A DNA stretch of 39,035 bases from a virus: the IMG/VR virus record IMGVR_UViG_3300028377_000024, positions 1 to 39,035 of that record; one strand, written 5' to 3'. Made by a program: the position numbers and the translations under genes. A model generated the notes under the pieces. That model was not told the DNA's origin. It saw only the letters and a list, made by a program, of their open reading frames with translations, and searched no databases. Position 1 is the first letter of the stretch; each line of letters opens with the position of its first letter. Shown here piece by piece: positions 38,954-39,035 of this stretch.

Positions 38954-39035
38954 ATGGTAATACTTAAATTAACTCATGCTGTTTCAGGTTATAATTATAG
39001 CACTGCTATAGATTCTAGTTTAGAAGAGGCTGAAG
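38954..39035 (+). CDS. Partial ORF at the right edge
   Basis: ATG at 38954 opens a frame (MVILKLTHAVSGYNYSTAID and onwards) still open at the window end, 12 nt after the stop of the 70-aa gene. Too short to identify. Confidence 0.4.
   Translation, partial: MVILKLTHAVSGYNYSTAIDSSLEEAE

Noticed and set aside
1-39035. Alternative genetic code (TAG or TGA read as sense)
   Set aside because: TAG ends genes at 32600, 33173 and 33661; TGA ends genes at 34822 and 36449; no suppressor tRNA is present. Genes are intact under the standard code.

Overview
The window looks like part of a tailed-phage genome of the crAss-like type (order Crassvirales), probably infecting a member of the Bacteroidota and most likely a flavobacterium. 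The evidence is the set and order of virion genes on the minus strand (IHF-like protein, large terminase, portal, acidic scaffold, crAss-type major capsid protein, paired ring-type proteins, metallophosphoesterase, muzzle-type tail protein). Low GC, A-rich start regions with few Shine-Dalgarno sequences, and SprB-like, PKD-like and DUF285-type domains borrowed from Bacteroidota surface proteins point the same way. All assignments come from reading the sequence; no database search was run. The code is standard: TAA, TAG and TGA all terminate apparently intact genes.

Positions 1-26426 (minus strand) form one long, tightly packed late module transcribed right to left. It begins with a putative head-spike cassette (base, 13-repeat fibre, lectin-like tip; 26426-24012). 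Small DNA-binding or hypothetical genes follow, then packaging and capsid genes (TerL, portal, scaffold, MCP), connector proteins, an abundant structural protein, a phosphoesterase, several beta-sandwich adhesion proteins, two further ring-type proteins, a putative lysis pair (DUF5675-like plus holin-like) and a muzzle protein. The muzzle is split into two ORFs by an Ig-like insertion and runs off the left edge.

Positions 26460-28893 hold 22 minus-strand tRNA genes. A 23rd lies at 31043-31116, heading a small minus-strand operon (membrane protein, Asp-box protein, tiny ORF) that ends at a strong terminator. The set covers every amino acid except glutamate. Isoleucine depends on a structurally aberrant tRNA, or on one of the two CAT tRNAs if it is of the Ile2 type.

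From 31117 the layout diverges. A structured intergenic region precedes plus-strand genes, mostly small and probably early: a well-expressed candidate DNA-binding protein, several tiny membrane proteins, a phosphoribosyltransferase-like protein, a deoxyribosyltransferase-like protein, and a complete tmRNA gene (37490-37849) whose predicted tag ends in LAQAA instead of the usual LAA. Two small genes in this region carry a single in-frame stop. Together the tRNAs and tmRNA suggest a phage that supplies much of its own decoding and ribosome-rescue RNA.
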